Positions 42,287 through 51,396 are shown, counted from the first letter of the stretch. The stretch is DNA of 64,000 nt from JAAGZL01 sp050290785 (GCA_050290785.1 JBNKIR010000001.1:62001-126000), one strand, 5' to 3'. The notes: a model not told the origin generated them from the sequence alone. Translations and numbers: made by a program.

Positions 42287-44338
42287 CTACACTCTATCGA
42301 ATCTCTTAAAGATGGTACTGAAATGGCCCCGCCCCTGAGTCATGCTGCGTAGCTCAGTGGTGTATCCCAACAGTTTATCCAGGGCCACTTCACAGCTGAT
42401 AGTGGCCGTGTCCTTCCACTTGCTGGTGTCCTGAATGACCCCGTGGCGCGCCTGAAGGTCTCCCAGTACCTGTCCCAGATTTTCCTCTGGTACCACCACT
42501 TCGGCAGCCATGATCGGGTGCAGTAGACATGGTTCTGCCTGCTTGATGGCATGAGTGCAGGCCTTGGCCATAGCTGCGTGCAGTGCATCCGGTGTGGTAG
42601 AGCGCCCGAAGGTCTCAATCAATGTTACCTTGAGCTCCAGATCTTCCAGAGGTACTCCCTCAATCGGCCCACTTGCCAGGGCCAGTTGCAACGCATCATG
42701 CATGGCATCTATCTGCTGTTGGGACAGTTTATAGCCTTCAGGTCTGATCTCAGGATCGAAGATAATGTTTATGCCTGATCCCCGCTCCAGTGGGGTTACA
42801 CTTAGCTCTACCAGGGCCTTGATCTCATGCTCGTGTAGCTTGGCATCATAGGGCGGCTGGAACAGACATTCGGCAGTAGACGGTCTGGTGATGGCCTCAC
42901 GCAGGGCCACAGCAGGTCTACCGGAACGGATGTTTAGGTTGAACTCCCGTTGCAGTCTCTCCAGCACAATCTGCAGATGAAGTTCACCCATGCCCCTGAG
43001 CAGGCGTTGACCGGTATCCTTGTCTTCCTCCAGGCGGAGCGTAGGGTCCTCCTGTTCGATCTTATGCATGACCTCCAGGAATTTATCCTCATCCTCGCTG
43101 GATTGCGGTTCAACGGCAAGGCTAAGTACTGGTTCCCTGGTCTCTATGCGCTCCATCAGGAGGACATGATCAGGATCACAGATAGTGTCGCCGGTTGTCA
43201 CATCCTTCAGACCGGCCATGAGTACAATCTGGCCTGCTTGTGCAAGGTCCAGACGACTCTTTTTGCCGGCGTCCACCTCAAATATGCGGGCCACTGTCTC
43301 ATGTATCTGTACCCCGTCGGGCTGTATGGCCGTGATCTTGTCACCGGGTTTGAGCGTACCACGATAGATCCTGGCATAGGCATGGCGACGCCCATCCCAG
43401 AGTTGCACCTTGAAACAGAGAGCGGTCAGTGGGCCGCTTTGTCCCAGTTCTATGAACTCATCTTTATCTTCAAGAGTCCTGGCCTTGATTGCCGGGCGGT
43501 CCAAAGGTGAAGGCAGAAGGTTGAGCACACCGTCAAGTATCGGTTGTACCCCCTGATTGCGCAGGGCTGATCCGCCAAAACAGGGGTGGATCTTGCCAAC
43601 CAGGGTCCCGATACGCAGGGCGGCCCAGATGGCATCGACATCCGGTTCTTCGGCGGTAAGAACCTGTTCGGCCACATCGTCATCAAACTCTGCGGCAGCC
43701 AGCAGCATGGACTCACGGTAGCCCGACATGCTATCCCAAAGCTCATTTGGGCAGGGTTCCTGGCGGACTCTCTCTCCATGCTCCCCATCAAAGTGGATCA
43801 ATGTCTTGTCGATAAGATGCACCACTGCCTGTTGCTCCGGGAGTGGAACGGTTATGGGGACAGGTTCGCCCTTGAGTCTCTTGCGTACGCTCTCCATGGC
43901 ATGGTCGAAATCCGCACCCGGGCGGTCCATCTTGTTGATGAAGAACAGGGCAGGGAGGTCGAATTTGTTGCGCTGTCTCCAGACCGTCTCTGTCTGTGGC
44001 TCCACACCGCGTACACCGTCCAACACCAGGATGCAGCCATCCAGAATACGCATGGCGCGTTCCACCTCTATGGTGAAATCTACATGTCCCGGGGTGTCAA
44101 TGATCTGAATCAGATGGTTCTGCCAGCTGGCCCGGGTGACGGCTGAATTGATGGTTATGCCATGGACCTGCTCTTCCTCGATATAGTCCATGTGGGCAGC
44201 ACCGTCATGGACTTCGCCGATCTTATAAGATGCCCCGGTGTAGAACAGGATACGTTCGGTCAGCGTGGTCTTGCCCGCATCCACATGGGCCGCGATACCT
44301 ATGTTTCTTGTGTGGATGAGGTCGGGAGATTTACTCAT
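42287..44338 (-). CDS. elongation factor G paralogue (EF-G2-like)
   Basis: The 683-residue GTPase has all EF-G domains. The P-loop AHVDAGKT is at 17-24, switch I with HGITI at 59-63, DTPGH at 81-85, and NKMD further on. Domain III-V hallmarks include GMGELHLQIVLERLQREF. EF-G translocates tRNAs and recycles ribosomes. This copy is not in a str operon with rpsL, rpsG and tuf. The usual ERGITI is VHGITI here, and it is slightly shorter than canonical EF-G (about 700), so it is probably a second paralogue. It lies 4 nt after maf. Confidence 0.9.
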   Translation of the reverse strand: MSKSPDLIHTRNIGIAAHVDAGKTTLTERILFYTGASYKIGEVHDGAAHMDYIEEEQVHGITINSAVTRASWQNHLIQIIDTPGHVDFTIEVERAMRILDGCILVLDGVRGVEPQTETVWRQRNKFDLPALFFINKMDRPGADFDHAMESVRKRLKGEPVPITVPLPEQQAVVHLIDKTLIHFDGEHGERVRQEPCPNELWDSMSGYRESMLLAAAEFDDDVAEQVLTAEEPDVDAIWAALRIGTLVGKIHPCFGGSALRNQGVQPILDGVLNLLPSPLDRPAIKARTLEDKDEFIELGQSGPLTALCFKVQLWDGRRHAYARIYRGTLKPGDKITAIQPDGVQIHETVARIFEVDAGKKSRLDLAQAGQIVLMAGLKDVTTGDTICDPDHVLLMERIETREPVLSLAVEPQSSEDEDKFLEVMHKIEQEDPTLRLEEDKDTGQRLLRGMGELHLQIVLERLQREFNLNIRSGRPAVALREAITRPSTAECLFQPPYDAKLHEHEIKALVELSVTPLERGSGINIIFDPEIRPEGYKLSQQQIDAMHDALQLALASGPIEGVPLEDLELKVTLIETFGRSTTPDALHAAMAKACTHAIKQAEPCLLHPIMAAEVVVPEENLGQVLGDLQARHGVIQDTSKWKDTATISCEVALDKLLGYTTELRSMTQGRGHFSTIFKRFDRV

Positions 44339-44342
44339 ATAA

Positions 44343-44918
44343 CTACGGCACCGAAATGCCTTCCTGCTGCAGCATGCCGATGAGCCTGATCAGGGGCAGC
44401 CCGATCAACGCATTGGGGTCGTCACCCTCCATCTTGGTAAACAGGGAGATACCAAGTCCCTCAGATTTAAAGCTGCCAGCGCAGTTGTATGGCTCTTCGG
44501 CGTCCAGATAGCGCTCGATCTGTTCTCTGGAAAGATCCCTGAAATAGACATGAAACGGCTCACAAACGACCTGTATCTTCCCTGTATGGCTATTGAACAG
44601 ACATAGTCCGGTGTAGAAGCTTACCCGTTGTCCTGAGGCATCTGTGAGCTGGGAGATCGCATTCTCCCTTGTGCCAGGTTTCCCCAGGATATTAGGGCCG
44701 ATACAGGCGACCTGGTCCGAACCAATCACCAAGGAGTCCTCATGTCTTGCCGCGACCGCTTTGGCCTTATCCACGGCCAGGCGCCGTACAAAATCCTCAG
44801 GTGTTTCGTCCTCATGTCTGGACTCATCTATATCGGGCGCATCTACCTCAAAGCTCAAACCCAGCTTGTGCAGTAGTTCTCTACGGAAGGGGGAGGTAGA
44901 ACCAAGTATTAATCTCAT
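44343..44918 (-). CDS. Maf-family nucleotide pyrophosphatase (YceF-like)
   Basis: The 191-residue protein has the Maf signature LILGSTSPFRRELLHKLGLSFEV at its start, the conserved ARHEDSLVIGSDQVA region with the catalytic Asp, and GKPGTRENAISQL. The YceF subgroup hydrolyses m7GTP in E. coli. In many Gammaproteobacteria this gene directly precedes yceD-rpmF-plsX; here an oadGAB operon lies between, and maf points the other way with an EF-G gene behind it. The subgroup call is from context and sequence pattern. Confidence 0.9.
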   Translation of the reverse strand: MRLILGSTSPFRRELLHKLGLSFEVDAPDIDESRHEDETPEDFVRRLAVDKAKAVAARHEDSLVIGSDQVACIGPNILGKPGTRENAISQLTDASGQRVSFYTGLCLFNSHTGKIQVVCEPFHVYFRDLSREQIERYLDAEEPYNCAGSFKSEGLGISLFTKMEGDDPNALIGLPLIRLIGMLQQEGISVP

Positions 44919-45084
44919 ATCGTTATGTTTATTGGCTTAATTGGAATACAGATCCATTCTAGCACCGATCAATCCATTAGAGATGTGCCGGTCATCCAGA
45001 ATGTTAAATTACTATATAGATTATTGAAAAATTCGTTTATCGACCATAAAACAGCAGCTTATCATAGATGGATAATGGGATTTC

Positions 45085-45113
45085 TTGACATCCAGAGTGG
45101 ATTCCCATAGAAA
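45085..45113 (+). promoter_or_regulatory. candidate sigma-70 promoter of oadGAB
   Basis: TTGACA at 45085-45090 is a perfect -35 box. A 17-nt spacer leads to TAGAAA (45108-45113), matching four of six -10 positions. This leaves about 88 nt of leader before oadG, in which TGGATGCC...GGCA...TCCA-type pairing is possible around 45139-45177. Confidence 0.5.
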
Positions 45114-45207
45114 GGCATGTTCAGAACAGAAGTTGTCTGGATGCCGTAGTTTGAGCAACTGGCATACACTCCAGTGTCCAGCTGATAAAACCTAAGAGGT
45201 GCGATAT

Positions 45208-45447
45208 ATGGCAGCCGTTTCAGACCTTTTATTAAATGGCGTAAACCTGATGCTTCTCGGGATGGGGATAGTATTTACGTTTCTGGCCATATTGGTTGTG
45301 GCCCTGAATGGCATGTCCCGTCTGGCTGCATCCATTGCCGGTCCTGAGGAGCCAGCGACTTCCTCAAGTGGTACTGCAAGGGAGAGTGATGCAGAGTTGA
45401 TAGCGGTCATAACTGCCGCTATCAACCGGTTTCGAAAAGGGAAATAG
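45208..45447 (+). CDS. oadG: oxaloacetate decarboxylase gamma subunit
   Basis: The 79-residue protein has one membrane helix (about residues 10-33, VNLMLLGMGIVFTFLAILVVAL), the pattern of OadG/sodium-pump gamma subunits, then an Ala/Pro-rich stretch and a C-terminal VITAAINRFRKGK region. The ATG at 45208 is chosen for the AGAGG site 8 nt ahead. OadG assembles the alpha and beta subunits and helps zinc binding. It starts the oadGAB operon. Confidence 0.92.
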   Translation: MAAVSDLLLNGVNLMLLGMGIVFTFLAILVVALNGMSRLAASIAGPEEPATSSSGTARESDAELIAVITAAINRFRKGK

Positions 45448-45519
45448 ATCGAAGTTGAGTATCTAGGCTGAATTATTCAGCATTTCATTAACTAAACATT
45501 TTCCAAGAAAAGAATACCT

Positions 45520-47298
45520 ATGAGTGAAAAAAAACCTTTAGGAATCACAGAGCTGGTTCTGCGTGACGGTCATCAATCCCTGTTCGCTACCCGCATGCGC
45601 ATCGAAGATATGCTGCCGATCGCGGAGAAGCTGGATAAAGTGGGCTACTGGTCTCTGGAGACCTGGGGCGGCGCCACCTTCGACTCATGTATCCGATTCC
45701 TGGGAGAAGACCCCTGGGAGCGCCTGCGCCGTCTCAAGGCCGCCATGCCGAACACCCCCATGCAGATGCTGTTTCGTGCCCAGAACATCCTGGGTTATCG
45801 TCACTATGCCGATGATGTGGTAAAGGCATTTGTAGAGCGCGCTGCCGCCAACGGTATGGATGTGTTCCGTATCTTTGACGCCATGAATGATGTGCGCAAT
45901 ATGCAGACTGCAGTCAAGGCGACCATTGCCGTGGAAAAACACGCTCAGGGCGCCATGTCCTACACCGTGAGTCCGGTGCACAATATCGACTACTGGGTAG
46001 ATATGGCACGCCGTCTTGAGGATATGGGTTGTAACTCCATCTGTATCAAGGATATGGCCGGTCTGCTCAACCCTTATGTGGCATTTGATCTGGTCAGCCG
46101 CCTGAAAGAGAACATCAGCGTACCGCTGGCGCTCCATTCCCACGCCACCACAGGCATGAGCACGACCACCATCGCCAAGGCCTGCGAGGCTGGGGTAGAT
46201 ATGGTTGACAGTTCTATCTCATCCATGGCCATGACCTATGGGCACTCAGCGACCGAATCTGTGGTCGCAGTACTGGACGGCACCGAACACGACACTGGTC
46301 TGGATCTCTCCCTGCTGGAGGAGATCGCCGCCTATTTCCGCGAAGTACGCAAAAAATACGCCAAGTTTGAAGGTGCATTAAAAGGTATAGATTCACGCAT
46401 CCTGGTGGCCCAGGTACCTGGCGGTATGCTGACCAATATGGAGAATCAACTCCGGGAGCAGGGCGCCAGTGACAAACTGGATGACGTCTTGAATGAGATC
46501 CCTAAGGTGCGCGAAGACCTCGGCTTCATCCCGCTGGTGACTCCCACCTCACAGATCGTTGGTACCCAGGCCGTACTGAATGTACTGACTGGCGAACGTT
46601 ACAAATCCATCGCCAAAGAGACAGCCGGCGTCCTCAAGGGCGAATACGGTGCATCTCCGGCACCTGTAAACAAGGAGCTTCAGGCTCGGGTGCTGGAGGA
46701 CGGTGAAGAGGCGATTACCTGTCGGCCTGCTGATCTGCTTGCACCTGAGGTAGAGAAGCTTACCGAAGAGCTCGAGACCATCGCCCAGGAGAAGAAGATC
46801 GATCTGGCTGAGAACATCATAGACGACGTACTCACCTATGCCCTGTTCCCTCAGGTTGGTCTGAAGTTCCTCGAAAATCGCAATAATCCTGGTGCCTTCG
46901 AGCCGATACCTGGCAGTGAGCCAGAATCTGCAGCCGCTCCAGCAGTATCCTCGACTGTCACTGGTGGTGCTGAGGCATACACTGTACAGGTAAACGGCAA
47001 GTCCTATGACGTTACCGTATCAGCAGGTGGGGCAGTCAGTAGTGTAGCTCCCGTAGCTACCCCTGCAGCGTCTGCGCCTGCAGCAGGAGCAACTATTGCC
47101 GCGCCACTTACCGGTAATATTTTTAAGGTCAATGTATCCGTGGGACAAAGCGTTGCAGAAGGTGACGTGGTCATGATCCTGGAGGCCATGAAGATGGAGA
47201 CAGAGGTACGTGCCACCGCCAGCGGTACCGTTGCATCCATCGCCGTCAAAGAGGGGGATTCCGTGCATGTCGGCGACCCTCTGATCGAGTTGGGGTAG
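45520..47298 (+). CDS. oadA: oxaloacetate decarboxylase alpha subunit (biotin-carrying)
   Basis: The 592-residue protein has a carboxyltransferase TIM barrel starting ITELVLRDGHQSLFATRMR, with metal ligands in RDGHQ and LHSHATTG and the SICIKDMAGLL lysine. A PYC_OADA association domain and an Ala/Pro-rich hinge follow. The C-terminal biotin domain carries Lys558 in EAMKMETE. It moves CO2 from oxaloacetate to biotin; OadB then decarboxylates carboxybiotin and exports sodium. A biotin ligase elsewhere must modify it. Confidence 0.96.
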   Translation: MSEKKPLGITELVLRDGHQSLFATRMRIEDMLPIAEKLDKVGYWSLETWGGATFDSCIRFLGEDPWERLRRLKAAMPNTPMQMLFRAQNILGYRHYADDVVKAFVERAAANGMDVFRIFDAMNDVRNMQTAVKATIAVEKHAQGAMSYTVSPVHNIDYWVDMARRLEDMGCNSICIKDMAGLLNPYVAFDLVSRLKENISVPLALHSHATTGMSTTTIAKACEAGVDMVDSSISSMAMTYGHSATESVVAVLDGTEHDTGLDLSLLEEIAAYFREVRKKYAKFEGALKGIDSRILVAQVPGGMLTNMENQLREQGASDKLDDVLNEIPKVREDLGFIPLVTPTSQIVGTQAVLNVLTGERYKSIAKETAGVLKGEYGASPAPVNKELQARVLEDGEEAITCRPADLLAPEVEKLTEELETIAQEKKIDLAENIIDDVLTYALFPQVGLKFLENRNNPGAFEPIPGSEPESAAAPAVSSTVTGGAEAYTVQVNGKSYDVTVSAGGAVSSVAPVATPAASAPAAGATIAAPLTGNIFKVNVSVGQSVAEGDVVMILEAMKMETEVRATASGTVASIAVKEGDSVHVGDPLIELG

Positions 47299-47301
47299 GC
47301 G

Positions 47302-48438
47302 ATGAACGCATCTGAAGCGCTATGGCAATCCATGGGGATTGCCAATATGGAGTGGGGGCAGGCATTGATGATGGCGGTAGGCTGTTTGCTTATCTATCTT
47401 GCCATCAACAAGAAGTTCGAGCCGTTGCTGCTGTTGCCAATCGGCTTTGGGGCCATCCTGAGTAACATACCGGTTGCCGGTATTGCAGGTCCGGACGGGC
47501 TTTTGGGCCTGATCTACCATACCGGCATCGAGACCGGAGTGTTTCCACTGCTCATCTTCATGGGTGTTGGCGCATTGACCGATTTCGGCGCACTGATCGC
47601 CATGCCTACCACACTGTTACTGGGCGCCGCCGCCCAATTCGGTATCTTTGCGACCCTGATCGGAGCCCTGGCCCTGAACGCCGTCCCAGGATTTAATTTT
47701 ACCCTGGCCGACGCGTCCGCAATCGCCATTATCGGTGGTGCCGATGGGCCAACTGCAATCTTCCTTGCCTCTCGGCTTGCACCGGATCTACTGGGCGCCA
47801 TCGCGGTAGCTGCCTACTCATATATGGCTCTGGTACCGATCATCCAGCCACCTATCATGCGCGCCATGACCAGCGAGAAAGAGCGCAAAGTGGAGATGCA
47901 GCAACTGAGGCACGTGAGCAAACTGGAGAAGATCCTGTTCCCATTCACGGTGCTGCTCCTTTGTATCCTGTTTCTGCCATCTGCCGCCCCCCTTATCGGA
48001 ATGTTAATGTTCGGTAATCTGCTGCGGGAGAGCGGTGTGGTGGAGCGTCTTAGCCGTGCCGCCCAGAATGAAATCATCAACATAGTCACTATTTTTCTCG
48101 GTCTCGCAGTTGGATCCAAGCTGTCCGCAGATAAATTCCTGAGTATCGAGACACTCGGTATCCTGGCATTAGGTGCGCTGGCCTTTTGTATTGGTACTGC
48201 GGCTGGTGTGCTGATGGGAAAGATCATGTACAAGGTCAGCGGTGGGAAGGTAAATCCCCTTATAGGAGCTGCCGGAGTCTCCGCTGTGCCTATGGCGGCA
48301 CGAGTGGTCAATAAGGTAGGGCTGGAGAGCAATCACCATAACTTCCTGCTGATGCACGCCATGGGGCCAAATGTGGCCGGTGTGATCGGCTCCGCCGTTG
48401 CCGCCGGTGTGCTTTTGGCAGTGGTTGGAGGCCAATAA
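47302..48438 (+). CDS. oadB: oxaloacetate decarboxylase beta subunit, sodium pump
   Basis: The 378-residue protein has about nine to eleven membrane segments. Conserved family motifs include LLLLPIGFGAILSNIP, GALTDFGALIAMPTTLLLGAAAQFG, AIIGGADGPTAIFLASRLAP with the sodium-linked Asp, and GAAGVSAVPMAARV with NHHNFLLMHAMGPNVAGVIGSA near the end. It couples carboxybiotin decarboxylation to sodium export. It begins 3 nt after oadA. OadGAB gives the cell a sodium gradient and converts oxaloacetate to pyruvate. Confidence 0.96.
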   Translation: MNASEALWQSMGIANMEWGQALMMAVGCLLIYLAINKKFEPLLLLPIGFGAILSNIPVAGIAGPDGLLGLIYHTGIETGVFPLLIFMGVGALTDFGALIAMPTTLLLGAAAQFGIFATLIGALALNAVPGFNFTLADASAIAIIGGADGPTAIFLASRLAPDLLGAIAVAAYSYMALVPIIQPPIMRAMTSEKERKVEMQQLRHVSKLEKILFPFTVLLLCILFLPSAAPLIGMLMFGNLLRESGVVERLSRAAQNEIINIVTIFLGLAVGSKLSADKFLSIETLGILALGALAFCIGTAAGVLMGKIMYKVSGGKVNPLIGAAGVSAVPMAARVVNKVGLESNHHNFLLMHAMGPNVAGVIGSAVAAGVLLAVVGGQ

Positions 48439-48523
48439 AAACATGGGGTTAAAACCGACTTTTTCCACATGAATCCTGACATAGTCAAGGACGCATATTC
48501 CTGGAAATACAGTTGGTTTTTCT

Positions 48524-48552
48524 TTGACAGCCAACATCTTGCGTAATAAAAT
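48524..48552 (+). promoter_or_regulatory. near-consensus sigma-70 promoter of yceD-rpmF-plsX-fab
   Basis: TTGACA (48524-48529) is a perfect -35 box, the spacer is exactly 17 nt, and TAAAAT (48547-48552) matches five of six -10 positions. Transcription should start near 48559-48561, only 1-3 nt before the yceD ATG at 48562. Confidence 0.75.
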
Positions 48553-48561
48553 CCCCCGCTT

Positions 48562-49095
48562 ATGTCAGTCCGCCTGCCTGAATTTATAGATCCATGGCAT
48601 TTAGCAGAGATAGGGAAAGAGTTATCTGGCACAGTCAGATTAGACAATTTTCCTCGTCTGCAGGAGATGCTGGTCAGTCAGGAGGGTGAAGCGGAATTTT
48701 CGCTTAGATTTTTTATCGGAGAGAAAAACCGTATTCATATCACAGGATATGTGAAGGCTGAACTGGACCTGGAATGCCAGAGATGCATGGAACCTGTGAG
48801 AACATCTGTGGCAGCAGAAGTGGATGTGGTGGTGGTCGAGGGATATGACGAGGCCAAACAACTGTCGGAAAAATATGAACCTCTGTTGGCAGGTGATAAA
48901 CGCCTAAGACTGAACGAGGTTATAGAGGATGAGTTGCTGCTGGCTTTACCTCAGGTGCCGATGCACCAGAAAGGTGAGTGTAAAGCGGCATATAACAATT
49001 TTACCGGGTCTTTAGATCAGGCAAACGATGAGACTGAGAAAAAGTCTCCAAACCCGTTTGCAGTGCTAAAAGACCTCAATAGTGAGCAGAATTAA
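48562..49095 (+). CDS. yceD: YceD (DUF177) 23S rRNA accumulation protein
   Basis: The 177-residue protein has the DUF177 pattern: VKAELDLECQRCMEPV with the conserved CxxC pair, an acidic middle with DEAKQLSEKYEPLLAGDKRLRLNEVIEDELLLALPQVPMH, and a C-terminal NPFAVLKDL. In E. coli YceD is linked to 23S rRNA accumulation. It precedes rpmF as in nearly all Gammaproteobacteria. No ribosome binding site precedes the ATG, and the predicted transcription start is almost at the ATG, so a leaderless mRNA is likely. Confidence 0.93.
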   Translation: MSVRLPEFIDPWHLAEIGKELSGTVRLDNFPRLQEMLVSQEGEAEFSLRFFIGEKNRIHITGYVKAELDLECQRCMEPVRTSVAAEVDVVVVEGYDEAKQLSEKYEPLLAGDKRLRLNEVIEDELLLALPQVPMHQKGECKAAYNNFTGSLDQANDETEKKSPNPFAVLKDLNSEQN

Positions 49096-49120
49096 GACTT
49101 TATATTTAGGAGCTTGACCC

Positions 49121-49300
49121 ATGGCGGTACAACAGAACAGAAAAACCCCTTCCAAACGCGGTATGCGCCGTTCGCATGACTCGTTGACCGGAAAGACACT
49201 TTCAACTGATCCTACATCAGGTGAAACACATCTGCGTCATCATGTGACAGCAGATGGCTTTTATCGTGGCCGTAAGGTTGTTGCTGATAAGGGCGAGTAA
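49121..49300 (+). CDS. rpmF: 50S ribosomal protein L32
   Basis: The 59-residue protein begins MAVQQNRKTPSKRGMRRSHD, the invariant basic start of L32, followed by LSTDPTSGETHLRHHVTADGFYRGRKV. No zinc-binding cysteines are present, which is the zinc-independent form usual in Gammaproteobacteria. AGGAG precedes the ATG. It lies 25 nt after yceD and ahead of plsX, the standard order linking ribosome and lipid synthesis. Confidence 0.97.
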   Translation: MAVQQNRKTPSKRGMRRSHDSLTGKTLSTDPTSGETHLRHHVTADGFYRGRKVVADKGE

Positions 49301-49322
49301 CCAAGTAATAAATAATAAACCA

Positions 49323-49357
49323 CAAGATTGATGGGATGAACAGTCACGTCAATCTTG
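49323..49357 (+). promoter_or_regulatory. hairpin between rpmF and plsX
   Basis: CAAGATTGA (49323-49331) and TCAATCTTG (49349-49357) form a perfect 9-bp stem with a 17-nt loop, followed by GGGG rather than T. It is placed to separate rpmF mRNA from plsX, for example by processing or partial termination. Confidence 0.55.
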
Positions 49358-49405
49358 GGGTAATTAAAGCAGTTACCTTTTAATATCTTTGGGGCGTGTA
49401 ATTCG

Positions 49406-50431
49406 ATGGCACGATCTGAACGAATTACCATCGCATTGGATGCTATGGGTGGGGACCATGGTGCAAGCGTAATAGTGCCTGCAGCCCTGGACTTCCTAAA
49501 AAATGACCATGAGGTTGACCTGATCCTGGTTGGGAAAGAGGACGTCATCAGACAACAACTCAATGGTTATGACAGCAGCCGTCTATCGATCAAACATGCT
49601 ACTGAAGAGGTGGCGATGGATGATCCGCCTTCAAAAGCATTGAGGGGTAAGAAAGACTCTTCTATGCGTGTTGCAATCAATCTTGTACATGATGGTGTTG
49701 CTGATGCTTGCGTCAGTGCCGGTAATACCGGGGCGTTGATGGCGACCGCACGTTTTGTCCTAAAGACCATACCCAATATTGACCGACCGGCCATCATCTC
49801 AGCTCTACCAAACATTGAAGGTCACACCTGGATGCTGGATCTGGGTGCGAATGTAGATTGTAGAGCAGAACATCTGTTTCAGTTTGCGGTTATGGGAAGT
49901 GAACTGATCTCATCGGTAGATGGGATAGAAGCCCCCAGGGTTGGTTTGCTGAATATAGGGGAGGAAGAGATCAAAGGGAACGAGCAGGTGAAGGGAGCCC
50001 ACGAACTGCTGCTAAACAGCTCGCTCAACTACATCGGTTATATCGAAGGTGACCAGATCTTTACCGGCGGTGCAGATCTGATCGTTTGTGATGGTTTTGT
50101 TGGAAATGTATCCCTCAAAAGTAGTGAGGGAGTGGCAAAACTGTTCAGGCACTTCCTGACCAACTCATTCAAACGAAGCCTACTGACAAGGATTGCAGGA
50201 TTTATCGCCATGCCGGTATTGCAACATTTTAAAAATTCCTTTGATCCGCGCAACTACAATGGTGCCACTCTGCTTGGGCTAAACGGCATTGTTGTCAAGA
50301 GTCATGGTGGTGCAGACGTACATGCATTTGAAAATGCCATCCGTATGGCCAAGAAGGAGATTATGGAACATGTGCCTGAGCACATTGCAGAAGGTGTAGG
50401 GAAGCAGTTTGCCAATAGGGGTGCCGCGTGA
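49406..50431 (+). CDS. plsX: phosphate acyltransferase PlsX
   Basis: The 341-residue protein makes acyl-phosphate from acyl-ACP for phospholipid synthesis. Family motifs include TIALDAMGGDHGASVIVPAAL at the start, DDPPSKALRGKKDSSMRVAI, SAGNTGALMATA, DLGANVDC and a C-terminal GLNGIVVKSHGGAD. It overlaps fabH by 4 nt (GTGA), the typical coupling. Its neighbours rpmF and fabH fix the identity. Confidence 0.97.
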   Translation: MARSERITIALDAMGGDHGASVIVPAALDFLKNDHEVDLILVGKEDVIRQQLNGYDSSRLSIKHATEEVAMDDPPSKALRGKKDSSMRVAINLVHDGVADACVSAGNTGALMATARFVLKTIPNIDRPAIISALPNIEGHTWMLDLGANVDCRAEHLFQFAVMGSELISSVDGIEAPRVGLLNIGEEEIKGNEQVKGAHELLLNSSLNYIGYIEGDQIFTGGADLIVCDGFVGNVSLKSSEGVAKLFRHFLTNSFKRSLLTRIAGFIAMPVLQHFKNSFDPRNYNGATLLGLNGIVVKSHGGADVHAFENAIRMAKKEIMEHVPEHIAEGVGKQFANRGAA

Positions 50432-51396
50432 AGTATGCCCGAATAGCTGGGACGGGTAGCTACCTACCAGAGAAGGTCCTGACTAATCACGATCTGGAAA
50501 AGATGGTGGATACTTCCGACCAGTGGATCCAGGACCGTACCGGAATCAAGAAGCGCCATATAGCTGGTGACGATGAGTTTACCTGTGATCTGGCGGAAAA
50601 GGCAGCCCGTAATGCCATAGATGCAGCAGGCATAGATGCTGCGGAGATCGATCTGATAATCGTCGCCACCACGACTGCGGATCAGGTCTTCCCCAGTACG
50701 GCATGTCTGTTACAGCAGCGTCTGGGGATTCATGGCTGCCCGGCGTTTGACGTGCAGGCAGTATGTACCGGTTTTATCTACGCCATAAGTGTGGCGGAAA
50801 AATTCATGCGGGCGGGTGGAATTCGTAATGCACTGGTGGTCGGAGCCGAGACCTTCTCCAGGATCATCGACTGGACCGATCGTGATACCTGCGTGCTGTT
50901 CGGGGATGGTGCCGGCGCTGTTGTACTGCAGCCGTCTGATGAGGCTGGTATCATCTCAACCCATCTGCATGCAGATGGTGAATACAAAGATCTGCTATCC
51001 GTGCCTGCAGGTATATCCAAGGGATATGACCAGCTACTGGAAGGTAAGGCCTACGCACAGATGAAGGGCAACGAGGTGTTTAAGATCGCGGTAACCACCC
51101 TGGGACGTATCGCCGATGAAACACTAAATACAAATAACATAAAAAAGTCAGATCTGGATTGGTTGATACCACATCAGGCCAATATTCGTATAATCAATGC
51201 CACGGCCAAGAAACTGAAGATGTCCATGGATCAGGTTGTGGTAACGGTGCATGAGCACGGAAATACCTCAGCCGCGTCAGTGCCGCTGGCCCTGGATGTA
51301 GCTGTTAGAGATGGCCGGATCAAACGTGGTGAAACACTGCTGATGGAGGCGTTCGGTGGTGGATTTACCTGGGGCTCTGTCCTGCTAACTTACTAA
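50428..51396 (+). CDS. fabH: beta-ketoacyl-ACP synthase III
   Basis: The 322-residue condensing enzyme starts fatty-acid synthesis by joining acetyl-CoA with malonyl-ACP. The catalytic triad is visible: Cys113 in VQAVCTGF, His in LIPHQANIRI and Asn in HEHGNTSAASVPLAL. It uses a GTG start overlapping plsX. The next gene is fabG, with none of the usual fabD in between. Confidence 0.97.
   Translation: MKYARIAGTGSYLPEKVLTNHDLEKMVDTSDQWIQDRTGIKKRHIAGDDEFTCDLAEKAARNAIDAAGIDAAEIDLIIVATTTADQVFPSTACLLQQRLGIHGCPAFDVQAVCTGFIYAISVAEKFMRAGGIRNALVVGAETFSRIIDWTDRDTCVLFGDGAGAVVLQPSDEAGIISTHLHADGEYKDLLSVPAGISKGYDQLLEGKAYAQMKGNEVFKIAVTTLGRIADETLNTNNIKKSDLDWLIPHQANIRIINATAKKLKMSMDQVVVTVHEHGNTSAASVPLALDVAVRDGRIKRGETLLMEAFGGGFTWGSVLLTY

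Noticed and set aside
43586..44146. 186-codon plus-strand open frame inside the EF-G gene
   Set aside because: Shadow of a strongly conserved coding sequence on the other strand.
44925..45110. 61-codon plus-strand open frame between maf and oadG
   Set aside because: No ribosome binding site, no family, and it overlaps the candidate oadG promoter.
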